Notes: generated by a model not told the origin, from the sequence alone. Counted from the first letter of the stretch, positions 14,185-22,552 are shown. The stretch is 26,787 bases of DNA from Coriobacteriaceae bacterium (GCA_015062635.1 SUUF01000007.1:13970-40756), one strand, 5' to 3'. Translations and numbers: made by a program.

Positions 14185-15149
14185 CGGGAACCACCCGCCT
14201 TGGCGTCGAGCATCGGGCGAATCTCGGCGAGGATCCCGTCGGCTCCCTGCGCGCGCAATTCCGCCACGACGGCATCGGCGATGGCGAGCGGGTCGGCGTC
14301 GGCGGCATCGCAGCGCGACACCCGGGCCTGGCGGCTTCCGTCGAGCGCGAGCACGATGGCGTCGCAGCGCAGGCCGTCTTCCGCCTGCCGGAAATGCGCG
14401 CCCACGGGAACCTGGCATCCGCCCTCGAGCGCCGCCAGGATGCGCCGTTCGGCCTGCACGCAGGCGAACGTCGCCGCATCGTTCACGCACGCGATGGCCG
14501 CGCGCGCGAAATCGTTGCCCTCAAGCACCTCGATGCCGATGGCGCCCTGCCCCACGGCCGGGACCATCTCGTCGACGGGCAGGTAGGCGGCCACGGCATC
14601 GGCGCATCCCATGCGCAGCACGCCGGCGGCGGCGAGGATGGCGCCCTCGTAGTCGTCGCCCTGCGCCTTCGCGAGGCGCGTGTCGACGTTGCCGCGGATG
14701 GGCGCGGGCTGGATATGCGGGTAACGGGCGCGCAGCTGGGCCACGCGGCGCAGCGAGCCGGTGCCCAAGCGCGCACCGGCCGGCACGTCGGCCAGGCAGG
14801 TGGACCCGGCGATGCGCGGGCCGCACACCAGCACGTCGCGCACGTCGGCACGCGGCAGCATCGCGTCGATGAGGCAACCGGCGGGCAATTCCGACGGCAC
14901 GTCCTTCATGGAATGCACGCACACGTCGACCTCGCCGGCGAGCAAGGCGCCTTCGAGCTCCTTCGTGAACAGGCCCTTGTCGCCGATCTGCTCGAGCGGC
15001 TTGTCGAGGATGCGGTCGCCCTTGGTCGAGATCACGCGGATCTCGGTGCGAAGTTCGGGGCGCGCCGCCTGCAGGGCGTCCTGCACGGCATGCGCCTGCC
15101 ACAGGGCGAGCGCGCTGCCCCGCGTTCCGATGACGAGGATGCGGCTCAT
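14181..15149 (-). CDS. hemC: Hydroxymethylbilane synthase (porphobilinogen deaminase)
   Basis: Polymerises four porphobilinogens to hydroxymethylbilane. The protein is 322 aa. It shows IGTRGSALALWQA (7-19), catalytic Asp83 in HSMKDVP, the arginine-rich substrate segment GTGSLRRVAQLRARYP (129-144), and the cysteine that holds the dipyrromethane cofactor, Cys245 in EGGCQVPVGAH. The start at 15149 (MSRILVIGTRG) fits the family and overlaps the hemA stop as ATGA. It sits between hemA and the cobA-hemD fusion in one run of coupled genes. Confidence 0.97.
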   Translation of the reverse strand: MSRILVIGTRGSALALWQAHAVQDALQAARPELRTEIRVISTKGDRILDKPLEQIGDKGLFTKELEGALLAGEVDVCVHSMKDVPSELPAGCLIDAMLPRADVRDVLVCGPRIAGSTCLADVPAGARLGTGSLRRVAQLRARYPHIQPAPIRGNVDTRLAKAQGDDYEGAILAAAGVLRMGCADAVAAYLPVDEMVPAVGQGAIGIEVLEGNDFARAAIACVNDAATFACVQAERRILAALEGGCQVPVGAHFRQAEDGLRCDAIVLALDGSRQARVSRCDAADADPLAIADAVVAELRAQGADGILAEIRPMLDAKAGGSR

Positions 15150-16543
15150 CGCGGCCCCTTCCCCGACTGGCAGGCGTCCCTCATCGCGCCGGTGAAGCCC
15201 ATCGGACACGGTTCGCCCTGGTCGCACAGCCGTTTATGGCAGGTATGGTGCGTGCCGGGCGGGAACGCGTCGATGCCGAACAGGTAGCGCGCGGCGCCCG
15301 TGTAGTAGTAGGAATCGGCCGTCTGCGCCTCTTTGCGCAGGCGGATCGTCGGGCCGTGCAGCAGCTTCTTCATGATGGCGTTGCCATAGGCCTCGAGGAT
15401 GGCGCGCTCGGCATCGGTCATGTCCTCGCCGCGCTCCTTCTCGAGCGCCGACACGGCATGCTCGAGCTCGTCGGCGACGGTGATCTGCCCCTTCTTGTAC
15501 ATCGACTTGATCGTGGGAACCACCAGGCGCTCCTGCATCCAGGAAAGGAAGCCCTGCTCGGCTTCGTCCACCAGGCGCTCGACCTTGGGAACGGCGCTCA
15601 TGCGCACGACGATGCCCTCGTCGATGATGGCGGCCATCGACTCGAGGTCTTCCACCCGCACGCCGGCGAGCTCGCGGCAGGCGAGCTCGACGTCGCGGGG
15701 CACGGCCTCGTCGATGAAGACGAGCGGACGGCCTTCGGTGCCGGCGGCCACGCGCGCGGCCTCGAGCTCGGCACGGAGGATGATGGGTTCCTGCGCGCTC
15801 GTCATCGTGAACACGATGTCGCAGCGGGCCGCCTGGCCGTAGCGGTCTTCGAACGGCACGGCAACCGCGCCGGTTTCCCGCGCGAACGATTCGGCGTGCT
15901 CCGGCGTGCGGCTCGTCACGAATAGCTCGCCCACCCCGTCGTCAAGCAGGTAGGTGGCGCTGAGGCGCGCGACCTCGCCGGCTCCCACGAGCAGCACCGT
16001 GGCCTGCGACAGGTCGGCCACGGAATCGCGCGCGATGCGATGCGCGACCGTCGAGAGCGACACCGAGTCGGCGCCGATGGCCGTCTCGGTGCGCACGCGC
16101 TTGCCCAGGTTGAGCGCGCGCTTGAACAGCTCGGTGAGCACCTCGCCGCAGGTTCCGGCCTCCTGCGCCCGCTCGAAGGCGGTGCGCATCTGGCCGAGGA
16201 TCTGCGCCTCGCCGAGCACCTGCGAATCGAGCGACGACACCACGCGCAGCACATGCTGCACGGCATCCATGCCGCGGTGCAGGTAGAAGCACTCGGCATC
16301 GAGCGGCTCATCGGTGCGCGCCTTGAAGAAGCCGTCGAGCGCATCGGCGCCCAGGCGGTCGGTCTTCGCCTCGACGTAGGCTTCCACGCGGTTGCACGTG
16401 GAGAGGACGATGGCTTCCTTCACCCCTTCGGGCTCGACGAGCGCCTGCAGCACGGCGCTCAGCTCATCGTCGGAAATCGCCACACGCTGGCGTACGTCGA
16501 TCGACGCGGTCTTGTAGCTCACACCCATCGCGACCAGACTCAT
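15146..16543 (-). CDS. hemA: Glutamyl-tRNA reductase with Cys/His-rich C-terminal tail
   Basis: Reduces the glutamyl group of Glu-tRNA to glutamate-1-semialdehyde with NADPH, the first and usually regulated step. The protein is 465 aa, longer than the usual 410-430. The catalytic nucleophile Cys50 sits in VLSTCNRVEAY, the NADPH loop is LLVGAGEVARLSATYL, and the C-terminal dimerisation helices are present. Residues 430-465 are an extra tail with His432, His433, Cys435, His436, Cys440, Cys446 and Cys458, including the dipeptide CP in EPCPMGF. Such CP motifs can bind heme, so feedback sensing is possible, though metal binding is equally so. The start at 16543 has AAGGAGGA 6 bases upstream and overlaps the preceding gene as ATGA. 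Confidence 0.96.
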   Translation of the reverse strand: MSLVAMGVSYKTASIDVRQRVAISDDELSAVLQALVEPEGVKEAIVLSTCNRVEAYVEAKTDRLGADALDGFFKARTDEPLDAECFYLHRGMDAVQHVLRVVSSLDSQVLGEAQILGQMRTAFERAQEAGTCGEVLTELFKRALNLGKRVRTETAIGADSVSLSTVAHRIARDSVADLSQATVLLVGAGEVARLSATYLLDDGVGELFVTSRTPEHAESFARETGAVAVPFEDRYGQAARCDIVFTMTSAQEPIILRAELEAARVAAGTEGRPLVFIDEAVPRDVELACRELAGVRVEDLESMAAIIDEGIVVRMSAVPKVERLVDEAEQGFLSWMQERLVVPTIKSMYKKGQITVADELEHAVSALEKERGEDMTDAERAILEAYGNAIMKKLLHGPTIRLRKEAQTADSYYYTGAARYLFGIDAFPPGTHHTCHKRLCDQGEPCPMGFTGAMRDACQSGKGPR

Positions 16544-17223
16544 CGCGCATCCTCCTTCAATGCGGGTTCGACCACCTGGCGGTACGCCTCCTCGGCGTCG
16601 GGGCGTTCCCCCGCCTCGAAGCGCGCGAGCAAATCGCTGTCGCAGATGGCCTGATACAGGGGGGCGCGGCGCTCCATCGGGCCCGCGACGCGGGCCTTCA
16701 CCAGGCAGCGCAGCTCCGCCATCATGTCGAGGTAGTCTTCCCAATAGGCCGGGAACTGCCGCTCGAGCGATTTGCGGATCTCGCGTGCCGCGCTCGGCGA
16801 CGCACCGCCCGTCGAGACCGCGATTTGCAGATGCCCGCGGCGCAGCACCGACGGAACGATGAAGTTGCAGAGCTCGGGCACGTCGACGACGTTCACGAGC
16901 TGGTGCCGGCGCACCGCCTCGGCATGCACCGCCTTGTTCACCGCCTCGTCGTCGGTCGCGCATACCACGAGCAGCGCGCCCTCGAGGTCGCCCGCCTCGT
17001 AGCGGCGCGGCAACCACCCGATGCGCTTCTCGAGTGCCCACGCGCGCAGCGCTTCGGTGACCGCCGGTGCAACCAGCACGATCGAGGCGCCATGGTCGAG
17101 CAGCGTCTCGACCTTGCGCTCGGCCACCTCGCCGCCGCCGACCACGACGACCGGCTCGCCGCGCAAGTTCGCGAAAAGCGGATACGGCTCGCAGCGTCCT
17201 GCGGCGTCTTGCCGGTTTTCCAT
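16540..17223 (-). CDS. Precorrin-2 dehydrogenase / sirohydrochlorin ferrochelatase (Met8/SirC-like)
   Basis: Oxidises precorrin-2 to sirohydrochlorin with NAD+ and may also insert iron to give siroheme. The protein is 227 aa. It shows the NAD-binding loop VVVVGGGEVAERKVETLL (25-42), the segment NVVDVPELCNFIVPS (111-125) with Asp114 at the place of the catalytic aspartate of CysG and Met8, and VSTGGASPSAAREIRKSLE (137-155). It is longer than dehydrogenase-only SirC (about 160 aa), which favours a bifunctional Met8-like enzyme, but no separate chelatase is visible to settle this. The start at 17223 has GGGGAGA 8 bases upstream. It is the first gene of the long hem operon. Confidence 0.9.
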   Translation of the reverse strand: MENRQDAAGRCEPYPLFANLRGEPVVVVGGGEVAERKVETLLDHGASIVLVAPAVTEALRAWALEKRIGWLPRRYEAGDLEGALLVVCATDDEAVNKAVHAEAVRRHQLVNVVDVPELCNFIVPSVLRRGHLQIAVSTGGASPSAAREIRKSLERQFPAYWEDYLDMMAELRCLVKARVAGPMERRAPLYQAICDSDLLARFEAGERPDAEEAYRQVVEPALKEDAR

Positions 17224-17446
17224 CAAAGCGTCTCCCCACAATGCATGCAACCGCCCAAACGCGCACGCGCGCGCCTGCGGATGCCCTCTTTCACCAATTG
17301 ATGCATCCAGCCTACGGGAACACGCCCGAAAATGCACCCATCAGAGTTGCTAGTTTTCATGCGAGCTGGGATTTTACCATCCCGCTTTTCCCAAGGAAAC
17401 AGCTCGCCGACAGCCAGCACAAACCAACCGCTCATCCCGCACCGTC
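17224..17446 (-). promoter_or_regulatory. Leader and probable promoter region of the hem operon
   Basis: 223 bases without a gene. Minus-strand TAAAAT lies inside the inverted repeat GGGATGGTAAAATCCC (17368-17383), with TTTCCT 17 bases upstream as a poor -35. An operator over the -10 box would fit repression of the operon. That would leave an mRNA leader of about 140 bases, with short hairpins but no riboswitch I recognise. Confidence 0.45.
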
Positions 17447-17578
17447 GGGGACATACATGTGTTGCCCGGGGACATACATGTGGCGACCGGGGACATACAC
17501 CGGGCGACCGGGGACATACACCTCTAGCGCAGTAGAGCGCCACAGGAGTATGTCCCCGGGCAACACATGTATGTCCCC
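17447..17578. repeat. GGGGACATACA-family array between hem and ccm operons
   Basis: Four forward cores (GGGGACATACA, starting at 17447) at 21-22-bp spacing, then a small hairpin (CTCTAGCGC...TAGAGCGC, 17522-17540), then two inverted cores (TATGTCCCC) ending at 17578. The array ends 15 bases past the ccmB stop codon. Forward and inverted cores together could fold into a long stem, as in BIME elements, and might separate the two operons. Confidence 0.88.
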
Positions 17579-17593
17579 AATGGTGCATGCGGG

Positions 17594-18319
17594 TTAGGCC
17601 ACGACGTAATCGTAGAGGAGCCACGAGACTGCGGTGAAGATGATGTCGTAGCCGAGCGAGCCCACGACGCCGATGCCGAAGGCGCCGCCGAGCTCGAGCG
17701 TGCCGGCGAGCGCCGCCGTGGTGGCCGCCACGCACGAATACAGCAGCGGGAACAGCACGGGGATGAACAGCACCGCGAGCAGCACATCGCGGCTGCGGGC
17801 GTGCGCGGTGATGGTCGAGAGCAACGTGCCCACCGCCGAGATGCCGACGGTGCCCAGCACCAGCGGCAGCATCGAGGCGAAGAACGTGGACGCCGGTTCG
17901 GCCGCCGTGAGGAAGAAGAAGTAGAACAGCGGCAGCACGATGACTTCCACGATGCCCAGGAACAGGAGGTTCGAGGTGAATTTCGCGAGGTAGACGGCAC
18001 CGCGGTCGACGGGCGCGAGCAGCAGGCCCTCCATCGCGCCGGCTTCTTTCTCGTAGGAAAACGCGCGGCCAAGCCCCAGCAGCGCGGCGAACACGATGAT
18101 GACCCACACGAGCCCGCCGGCGAGGTCGGCCACCGCTCGCAGGTCGTTCACCTGCGAAAACGCCGCCCCCAACACGATGAGCACGAGAAACGCGTACAAG
18201 CCCATCGACGTGAGCATCTCGCGCGTGCGGAATTCCTGGCGCAGGTCTTTGGCAAGCAGCAGCTTGAACTGCGCAAACGTCGACGGGCGCCGGGTTGCGG
18301 AAGGAGCCGTATCGCTCAT
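17594..18319 (-). CDS. ccmB: Heme exporter / cytochrome c maturation permease CcmB
   Basis: Membrane subunit of the CcmABCD complex, which frees holo-CcmE from CcmC using ATP hydrolysis by CcmA. The protein is 241 aa. A soluble start (about 25 residues) includes FKLLLAKDLRQEFRTREML, typical of CcmB; six hydrophobic segments follow, with the conserved EKEAGAMEGLLLAPVDR on the first cytoplasmic loop. The start at 18319 overlaps the ccmA stop as ATGA; a longer open frame upstream is the shadow of ccmA. It is the last gene of the ccmEFAB unit, and the repeat array at 17447-17578 follows directly. Confidence 0.93.
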   Translation of the reverse strand: MSDTAPSATRRPSTFAQFKLLLAKDLRQEFRTREMLTSMGLYAFLVLIVLGAAFSQVNDLRAVADLAGGLVWVIIVFAALLGLGRAFSYEKEAGAMEGLLLAPVDRGAVYLAKFTSNLLFLGIVEVIVLPLFYFFFLTAAEPASTFFASMLPLVLGTVGISAVGTLLSTITAHARSRDVLLAVLFIPVLFPLLYSCVAATTAALAGTLELGGAFGIGVVGSLGYDIIFTAVSWLLYDYVVA

Positions 18320-19029
18320 GACGCCACCCCCTGCAGCAACGCGCGGTAGCGGGCGCGCAGGTCGTCGATGGACGCATCCGATCGCGCCACCACGCCGTCG
18401 GTGCGGCCGCGCTCGAGCATCAGCACGTCGGTGCAATCGGCGACGCCGCTCTCGAAATCGTGGCTCACCTCGACGATGATGCGCTTTTCCGCATCGCGCC
18501 GCACCAGTGCGCGGACGTCCGCGGCGGCGCGGGGGTCGAGCCCCGAATACACCTCGTCGAGCAGCAGGATGTCCGGGTCGTTCACCAGGGCGCGCGCGAT
18601 GGCCATGCGCTGCGTCATGCCGCGCGAGAAGCCGCGCACCACGTCGTCGCGCCGGTGCAGCAGCCCCACCGAATCGAGCAGGTCGCGGGCGCGGCGGCCG
18701 GCATCGGGCACGCCGTACAGGCGCGCGAACAGCACGAGGTTCTCCTCGGCCGTCAAATCGAGGTACAGCTGCGGCATGTGCGTGACGAAGCCCATGCGGG
18801 CGCGCGCGTCGACGGGGTCGAGCGGCGTTTCGCCGTCCAGCACGGCGACGCTTCCCGTGCTCGGCCGGTCGAGCAACGCGAGGATGCGCAGCAGCGTGGT
18901 CTTCCCGGCGCCGTTCGAGCCGAACACCGCCAGATGCCGCCCCGCCTCGAGCGTGAACGAGACGTCGCGCAGCGTCTTGCGGCTGCCGCGCGTCTTCCCC
19001 ACGGAATCGGCTGTCAGGCAGATGCTCAT
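18316..19029 (-). CDS. ccmA: Cytochrome c maturation ABC ATPase CcmA
   Basis: ATP-binding subunit of CcmABCD. The protein is 237 aa. Walker A is GSNGAGKTT (37-45), followed by LLRILALLDRPSTGSV, which is close to CcmA family wording. The ABC signature region is RGFSRGMTQRMAIARAL, with SRGM in place of the classical LSGGQ, as is usual in this family. Walker B is DILLLDE, and the switch histidine is in EVSHDFE. The start at 19029 overlaps the ccmF stop as ATGA. It pairs with CcmB, encoded immediately downstream. Confidence 0.94.
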   Translation of the reverse strand: MSICLTADSVGKTRGSRKTLRDVSFTLEAGRHLAVFGSNGAGKTTLLRILALLDRPSTGSVAVLDGETPLDPVDARARMGFVTHMPQLYLDLTAEENLVLFARLYGVPDAGRRARDLLDSVGLLHRRDDVVRGFSRGMTQRMAIARALVNDPDILLLDEVYSGLDPRAAADVRALVRRDAEKRIIVEVSHDFESGVADCTDVLMLERGRTDGVVARSDASIDDLRARYRALLQGVAS

Positions 19030-21173
19030 GCGGCTTCCCCCGCAGCATCGTCGGCATCGGAATCGTCCGAGGCGGCGCCTTCCGACCGCGTGCCGCGCAC
19101 GAGCCGCTTGCCGCATGCCGCGATGGCCGTGCCCAGCACCAGCAGCACGAAGCCCGCCCACACGCACAGGATCAGCGGGTTCACGCGCACGTCGAGCGAG
19201 TAGTCGCCGTTCATGTTCACGCCGCGGTACACGACGAACAAATCGTGGTCGGGCGCGGTGAGCACCTGGGCGTCGAGGCGCTGCTGCAGCGTCGACTTGT
19301 CGACGTACACCGACGGCGCCACCTGCCCGATGCCCTGGCCGTCGCGGGCCACGTCGAGCACGAGCGTGTAGGTGATGCCGTCGTCGGTCTCGACAATCGT
19401 GTCGTCGGCATAGGTGAGCTCGTAGCCCTGCACTCGGAACGCCTGCGCGGCGTCGGAATCGGCGGAAGCGGCCAGGTAGCCGGTCTGCTCGGTCACGTAC
19501 ATCGACGAGCCGATGAGCCCGACGAGCATCACGCCGAGCGACAGGTGCGCGAGGAAGCCGCCGATGGCCGTGAAGCGGCGGCGGATGTCGCCGCCCGCCT
19601 TCCGCAACAGCTTGACCAGCATGAACAGGCTGTTGAACACGAGCGCGCACGCCACGAGGATGCCGAGCGCGGCGAGCCCGTTGTAGTAGGCGGCCGGGCC
19701 CATGGCCTGCAGGCTCTCGGCGGCGGTGCCGCCGGCGGCGATGGTCGCGTCATAGGCGGGCAGCAACGCGATGGCCCAGTAGGCCATAATCGCCACGGCC
19801 AGCACGAGCGCGCAGATGCCCGGCACGAGGGCCTTCTTCGCGAAGGCGGCGGGGTCGGTGCGACTCCACCCCAGAAGCGGGCACACCGCCACGACGAGCA
19901 TCAGGAACACCGACACCGGGCGCACGATGGCGTTGTAGGTCTCGCCCGAGACGGATTGCCCGGCGAAGGGCAGCGGCTGCGGCAGCGCCGAGGCCACGGT
20001 GAGGTAGCACAGCAGGAACGCGCCGACGATCATCAGCACGTTCAGCAGGTAATAGGCCATGCTGCGCGAGAGCAGGCCGGCCTCGTCGTCTTGCGCGTCC
20101 GCCGCGAACGTGGCGCGGCGTCCCACGGCGCCGAACACCGCCGCCGCGAAGCCCACGGCGATGAGCACGCCGAAGAGCCCGAGCGACACCGGGTCGCCGT
20201 CGAAGGCATGCACGCTCTGCACCAGGCCCGAGCGGCTGATGAAAGTTCCCACGATGACGAACGCGAAGGTGATGCAGGCGCACACCACGCTCCAGCGCTT
20301 GAACGTGCCGCGCTGGCGGTACAGCGTGAAGCTGTGCATGAGCGCGACTGCGGCGAGCCACGAGAGCAGGCTCGCGTTCTCGACCGGGTCCCAGCCCCAA
20401 TAGCCGCCCCAGCCCAGCACGGTGTAGGCCCACACGGCGCCTAGCCCGATGCCGATGCCCAGGAACAGCCACGCGAACGCCGTCACGCCGTTGCAGCGGC
20501 GCACCCACAAATCGGAATCGTCGCCCAACAGCATCGTGGCCAGCGCATAGGCGAACGGAATCGTCATGCCGGCGTACCCGATGAACAGCGTGGGCGGGTG
20601 CACGGCCATCGCCCAGTGCTCGAGCAGGGCGTTCATGCCCCACAGCTCGGCGCCGTTGGCGAGCGCGCCGTTCGCGTCGAAGTAGCTCGATGACATCGCC
20701 TCGAACGGGGTGTTGCCGTCGCTGAACAGCAGCACGCCCAAGAACGCCGCCATCACGGCCTGCGATATGCCGAGCGCGCAATCGTCGACCGCCTGCCGCG
20801 CATCGCGGTAGCGCACGGCCAGGTAGCAGTTGAAGGCCGAGATGAGCCACGCCCAGAACAGCAGCGAGCCCTGCCGGCCGGCCCACAGGCCCGACAGCGT
20901 GTAGAGCCACGCGAGCGAATCGGAGGAATCGCTGCGGTACTGAACGACATACTTGATGGAGGTATCGCCGGTGGCCAGGCAAAACACCAGCAGCCCGCAG
21001 CAGAACGTGAGCGCGGCGAACGCGATGATGGCGCACAGCCGCCCCGCCCACGAAAGCGTCTCGGGAACCGCGCCCGCGGAATGCGCGCGCCAGCACGATG
21101 CCGCCAGCAGCACCATGCCGGCGATGGTCGCGACGAAGCCCAGGAACAGGACAAACAGACCGATGGTAGCCAT
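19026..21173 (-). CDS. ccmF: Cytochrome c heme lyase subunit CcmF
   Basis: Integral membrane protein that takes heme from CcmE and attaches it to the CXXCH cysteines of apocytochrome c. The protein is 715 aa, with about 14-15 hydrophobic helices. The tryptophan-rich WWD motif lies around 254-268 (GWGGYWGWDPVENAS), with conserved histidines His192 (AVHPPTLFIGY) and His280. A large extracytoplasmic stretch near the C-terminus (about 570-680) precedes the last helix, and the end is acidic. The start at 21173 lies 6 bases past the ccmE stop. No CcmG or CcmH gene follows, so the thioredoxin-like partners are absent from this locus. Confidence 0.95.
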   Translation of the reverse strand: MATIGLFVLFLGFVATIAGMVLLAASCWRAHSAGAVPETLSWAGRLCAIIAFAALTFCCGLLVFCLATGDTSIKYVVQYRSDSSDSLAWLYTLSGLWAGRQGSLLFWAWLISAFNCYLAVRYRDARQAVDDCALGISQAVMAAFLGVLLFSDGNTPFEAMSSSYFDANGALANGAELWGMNALLEHWAMAVHPPTLFIGYAGMTIPFAYALATMLLGDDSDLWVRRCNGVTAFAWLFLGIGIGLGAVWAYTVLGWGGYWGWDPVENASLLSWLAAVALMHSFTLYRQRGTFKRWSVVCACITFAFVIVGTFISRSGLVQSVHAFDGDPVSLGLFGVLIAVGFAAAVFGAVGRRATFAADAQDDEAGLLSRSMAYYLLNVLMIVGAFLLCYLTVASALPQPLPFAGQSVSGETYNAIVRPVSVFLMLVVAVCPLLGWSRTDPAAFAKKALVPGICALVLAVAIMAYWAIALLPAYDATIAAGGTAAESLQAMGPAAYYNGLAALGILVACALVFNSLFMLVKLLRKAGGDIRRRFTAIGGFLAHLSLGVMLVGLIGSSMYVTEQTGYLAASADSDAAQAFRVQGYELTYADDTIVETDDGITYTLVLDVARDGQGIGQVAPSVYVDKSTLQQRLDAQVLTAPDHDLFVVYRGVNMNGDYSLDVRVNPLILCVWAGFVLLVLGTAIAACGKRLVRGTRSEGAASDDSDADDAAGEAA

Positions 21174-21179
21174 GCGCGC

Positions 21180-21842
21180 CTACTTTTCCAGCGAGACCTG
21201 CGTGCAGACGAAGAACCCGTCCTTGTTCAGCGAGCCCTGCAGCACCACGGGAGTGCCGGCCACCACGTCGTCGGAAAGCGCGCCTTGATACTCGACGGGC
21301 ATGAGGTAATCGGAATTCTGCGCATCCACCAGGTCGAAGCGCACATCCGAGGTCACGTCGAGGGGCCCGCTCCCGCCGATGACGCCGGCCACCTTCACGG
21401 TCTTGTCGATGATGGCGTCGTCGTAGCCAAGCAGCCGCTCGACGGTGAGCGCATCGGTCGCGGTCTCGTACTTCGACGGGCATTTCGTCACGAGCTCCGA
21501 GCACACGAGCGTGCCGTCATCGCCGACCGTGCCCGTGCAGATGGCCGTCACGCCGTTGCCGAAGGTCGCCGAGACGCCGCGGTCGTAGCGCACCGGCAAA
21601 TCGGTGCCCGGCTCGTCGGGGTCGGCGATGTGGAAGGTGAGGATGTCGCCGTTTATGTCGAAGGAATTGTTCACGACATTGCCCGTGACCTCGACTTTCT
21701 TCCCCACCGCATCGGGTTGGGACGCCTCGGCCACCGTCATCACGGTCGCCGACGCGTTCGCGCCGAAAAACGCGAGCATCGCGATGAGGACGATGACGAC
21801 GATGCCGCCGACGACGATGAATTGCTGCTTCTTGTTCGCCAT
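21180..21842 (-). CDS. ccmE: Cysteine-type CcmE heme chaperone with duplicated OB domain
   Basis: Membrane-anchored heme chaperone that receives heme from CcmC and passes it to CcmF. The protein is 220 aa against about 150-160 in classical CcmE. One N-terminal anchor helix covers 8-26. Residues 47-120 are the OB fold, ending VTKCPSKYE: Cys121 and Tyr125 give CxxxY where Escherichia coli has HxxxY. This cysteine form is known from Desulfovibrio and archaea. Residues 147-218 repeat the OB pattern (KVAGVIG, DVRFDLVDA, LMPVEY, VVLQGSLNKDGFFVC) without a second CxxxY, so the fold appears duplicated. The start at 21842 has AAGGGG 8 bases upstream. It heads the ccmEFAB unit. Confidence 0.9.
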   Translation of the reverse strand: MANKKQQFIVVGGIVVIVLIAMLAFFGANASATVMTVAEASQPDAVGKKVEVTGNVVNNSFDINGDILTFHIADPDEPGTDLPVRYDRGVSATFGNGVTAICTGTVGDDGTLVCSELVTKCPSKYETATDALTVERLLGYDDAIIDKTVKVAGVIGGSGPLDVTSDVRFDLVDAQNSDYLMPVEYQGALSDDVVAGTPVVLQGSLNKDGFFVCTQVSLEK

Positions 21843-22092
21843 GGAACGATCCCCTTCCGGAAATCACGGTGTTTCGCTCAAGTATAGCCGTCCTACAGCC
21901 TAGCAAAGATTGCGTTTCGACAAGGGGGCCACCGGGCGCGCAATCCCTGGGGATGCATTTCGTCGCATCGCCAAGCGGCCTCTTCCCCCACTTGCGGCCG
22001 GCACGTCGAGCGCGATCGGCCCGGATCTCGCACCGCGCGCCCAAACGGCGTCATTCCGCATTCCAACCGCATCTCAACGAGGCGGCGAAGCG

Positions 22093-22098
22093 TATAAT
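22093..22098 (+). promoter_or_regulatory. -10 box of the plus-strand hypothetical gene
   Basis: Perfect TATAAT lies 38 bases before the ATG at 22136, with no clear -35. The rest of the 293-base gap (21843-22135) must also hold the ccmE promoter on the minus strand, which I cannot locate with confidence. Confidence 0.5.
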
Positions 22099-22135
22099 GG
22101 CAGTGGAGCATTAACCACATGATGGGAGGTCATCC

Positions 22136-22552
22136 ATGGATATCCAAGGCATCGTTCAAATGTTGGCAGGCGAGGTCGCGAAGAACCCGCAGATGCTCAC
22201 CAGCCTGTTGGAGCACCCCTACTCCACCATCGGCAACGCCACCAACAACAATAACGTCTCGAAGGACGAGGCGAGCCAGGTGGTCACGGCCATGTCGCAG
22301 CTGGCCTGCGGTTCGGCCGTCGATTTCAACAACCTCGCGTCCATGGCCTCGGGCCTTCTGGGCCAGAACAGCGGCAGCGTGCACCAGCTGGCCAACGCGC
22401 TGCTCGGCTCCGGCAGCACGCAGGGCGTGAACGTCTCGAACGGCATCCCGGTCGACCTCGCGAAGAACGTCATGTCGGCAGTCGACCTGTCCGACGGCCT
22501 GGGCATCGACGACCTCATGCGCGTCGCCGGCAAGATCCTCGGCGGCAAGTAG
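22136..22552 (+). CDS. Hypothetical protein between ccmCD and ccmEFAB
   Basis: The predicted product is 138 aa, small and soluble, with no signal peptide or membrane helix. It is rich in Asn, Ser, Ala and Leu: amphipathic helices (IVQMLAGEVAKNPQMLTSLL), an Asn run (NATNNNN), then repeated helix/Gly-Ser patterns (LASMASGLLGQNSG, LANALLGSGS, LMRVAGKILGGK). The start has GGGAGG 6 bases upstream and a TATAAT box, so it is a real gene. I do not recognise the family; the Leu/Gly/Asn pattern is faintly like DUF937-type proteins. It faces away from ccmE and towards ccmD, and so splits the ccm genes. No function can be assigned. Confidence 0.8.
   Translation: MDIQGIVQMLAGEVAKNPQMLTSLLEHPYSTIGNATNNNNVSKDEASQVVTAMSQLACGSAVDFNNLASMASGLLGQNSGSVHQLANALLGSGSTQGVNVSNGIPVDLAKNVMSAVDLSDGLGIDDLMRVAGKILGGK

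Noticed and set aside
17224..17446. Cobalamin or other riboswitch in the hem operon leader
   Set aside because: No B12-box-like or other conserved riboswitch core could be seen; only short hairpins.
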